5,745 bases of DNA, from positions 1-5,745 of the forward strand of contig JAUWQU010000295.1 of NCBI GenBank assembly GCA_030610965.1, in the 5' to 3' direction. Positions 5,669 to 5,745 of this stretch are shown here, in pieces. Below the pieces are notes generated by a model. That model was not told where the DNA came from. It saw only the letters and a list, made by a program, of their open reading frames with translations, and searched no databases. The stretch's first letter is position 1; every line of letters begins with the position of its first letter. The stretch is from Phycisphaerae bacterium. Its GTDB lineage: Bacteria; Planctomycetota; Phycisphaerae; SM23-33. The translations under genes were made by a program, and so were the position numbers.

Positions 5669-5745
5669 TCCAAACCCCCTCCCAAACCCCTTCTGACCCC
5701 CTTCTGAACCACTTCTGGACCCCTTCGGCCCCCTTCTGAACCACT
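5669..5745. repeat. C-rich degenerate 11-bp repeats with - strand G-quadruplex motif
   Basis: After two CCAAACCCC-type units come CTGACCCCCTT (5693-5703), CTGAACCACTT (5704-5714), CTGGACCCCTT (5715-5725), a shortened CGGCCCCCTT (5726-5735) and a CTGAACCACT unit cut by the window end. They look like relatives of the CCAAACCACCT array. On the - strand, bases 5675-5701 give four G-tracts of 5, 3, 4 and 5 separated by 1, 3 and 6 bases, meeting the usual G-quadruplex pattern. Confidence 0.75.

Larger units (their letters stand above)
5412..5745. other. Repeat-rich intergenic region after pheS
   Basis: No convincing gene is present. Frames crossing this stretch encode only short-period Pro/Asn/Lys- or Trp/Gly/Val-rich repeats, and one is fused to the antisense of pheS. 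It contains, in order, a bulged inverted repeat, a 12-bp direct repeat, an 11-bp tandem array, two small palindromes (CATAC 5622-5626 with GTATG 5632-5636, and GGAGTGCTCC 5641-5650) and a C-rich array running to the window edge. pheT does not start here. Confidence 0.7.

Overview
This window is a translation-machinery cluster from a GC-rich bacterium. Five genes lie on the + strand in the conserved order thrS - infC - rpmI - rplT - pheS: threonyl-tRNA synthetase, initiation factor IF3, ribosomal proteins L35 and L20, and the phenylalanyl-tRNA synthetase alpha subunit. All five look intact. There is no gene on the - strand that I would defend. The long - strand reading frames are shadows of the GC-rich + strand genes.

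Organism: the proteins are clearly bacterial and diverged from the E. coli type. The intergenic regions are long for this cluster. They also carry short, less GC-rich degenerate word repeats (ATTTGGTGCTT words upstream of thrS, TTGGGCATT/GCATTGGAC-like words between thrS and infC). From memory, such repeats are common between genes of Planctomycetota, especially Phycisphaerae-like lineages. That placement is an inference and would need a protein tree.

Layout. Bases 1-580 hold no convincing gene: a GC-rich stretch, a short word repeat and a potentially structured thrS leader. thrS (581-2584) ends in three consecutive in-frame stop codons. After a 90-base spacer, infC begins at a rare ATC codon (2675) behind a strong Shine-Dalgarno sequence, which restores a complete IF3 N-terminal domain. 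IF3 carries an Ala/Pro-rich tail of about 67 residues. The 241-base infC-rpmI gap holds hairpins, one followed by five T residues, and then a good sigma70-type promoter (TTTACA-16-TAGAAT), so rpmI-rplT-pheS probably forms its own transcription unit. rpmI and rplT are separated by an unusually long 151-base gap with several stem-loops, a plausible site for L20 autoregulation. pheS follows rplT after 53 bases without a clear Shine-Dalgarno. Its usual partner pheT is not in the next 334 bases. That stretch instead holds an 11-bp bulged inverted repeat, a 12-bp direct repeat, an 11-bp tandem repeat array and a C-rich block whose - strand fits the G-quadruplex consensus.

Together the genes charge tRNA-Thr and tRNA-Phe, build the large ribosomal subunit and control initiation. 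The most interesting points are the ATC start (IF3 rejects such codons, so this suggests autoregulation), the IF3 tail, the possible regulatory RNAs around rpmI-rplT, and the repeat-filled gap where pheT would be expected. I see no evidence of a new enzymatic or defence system.
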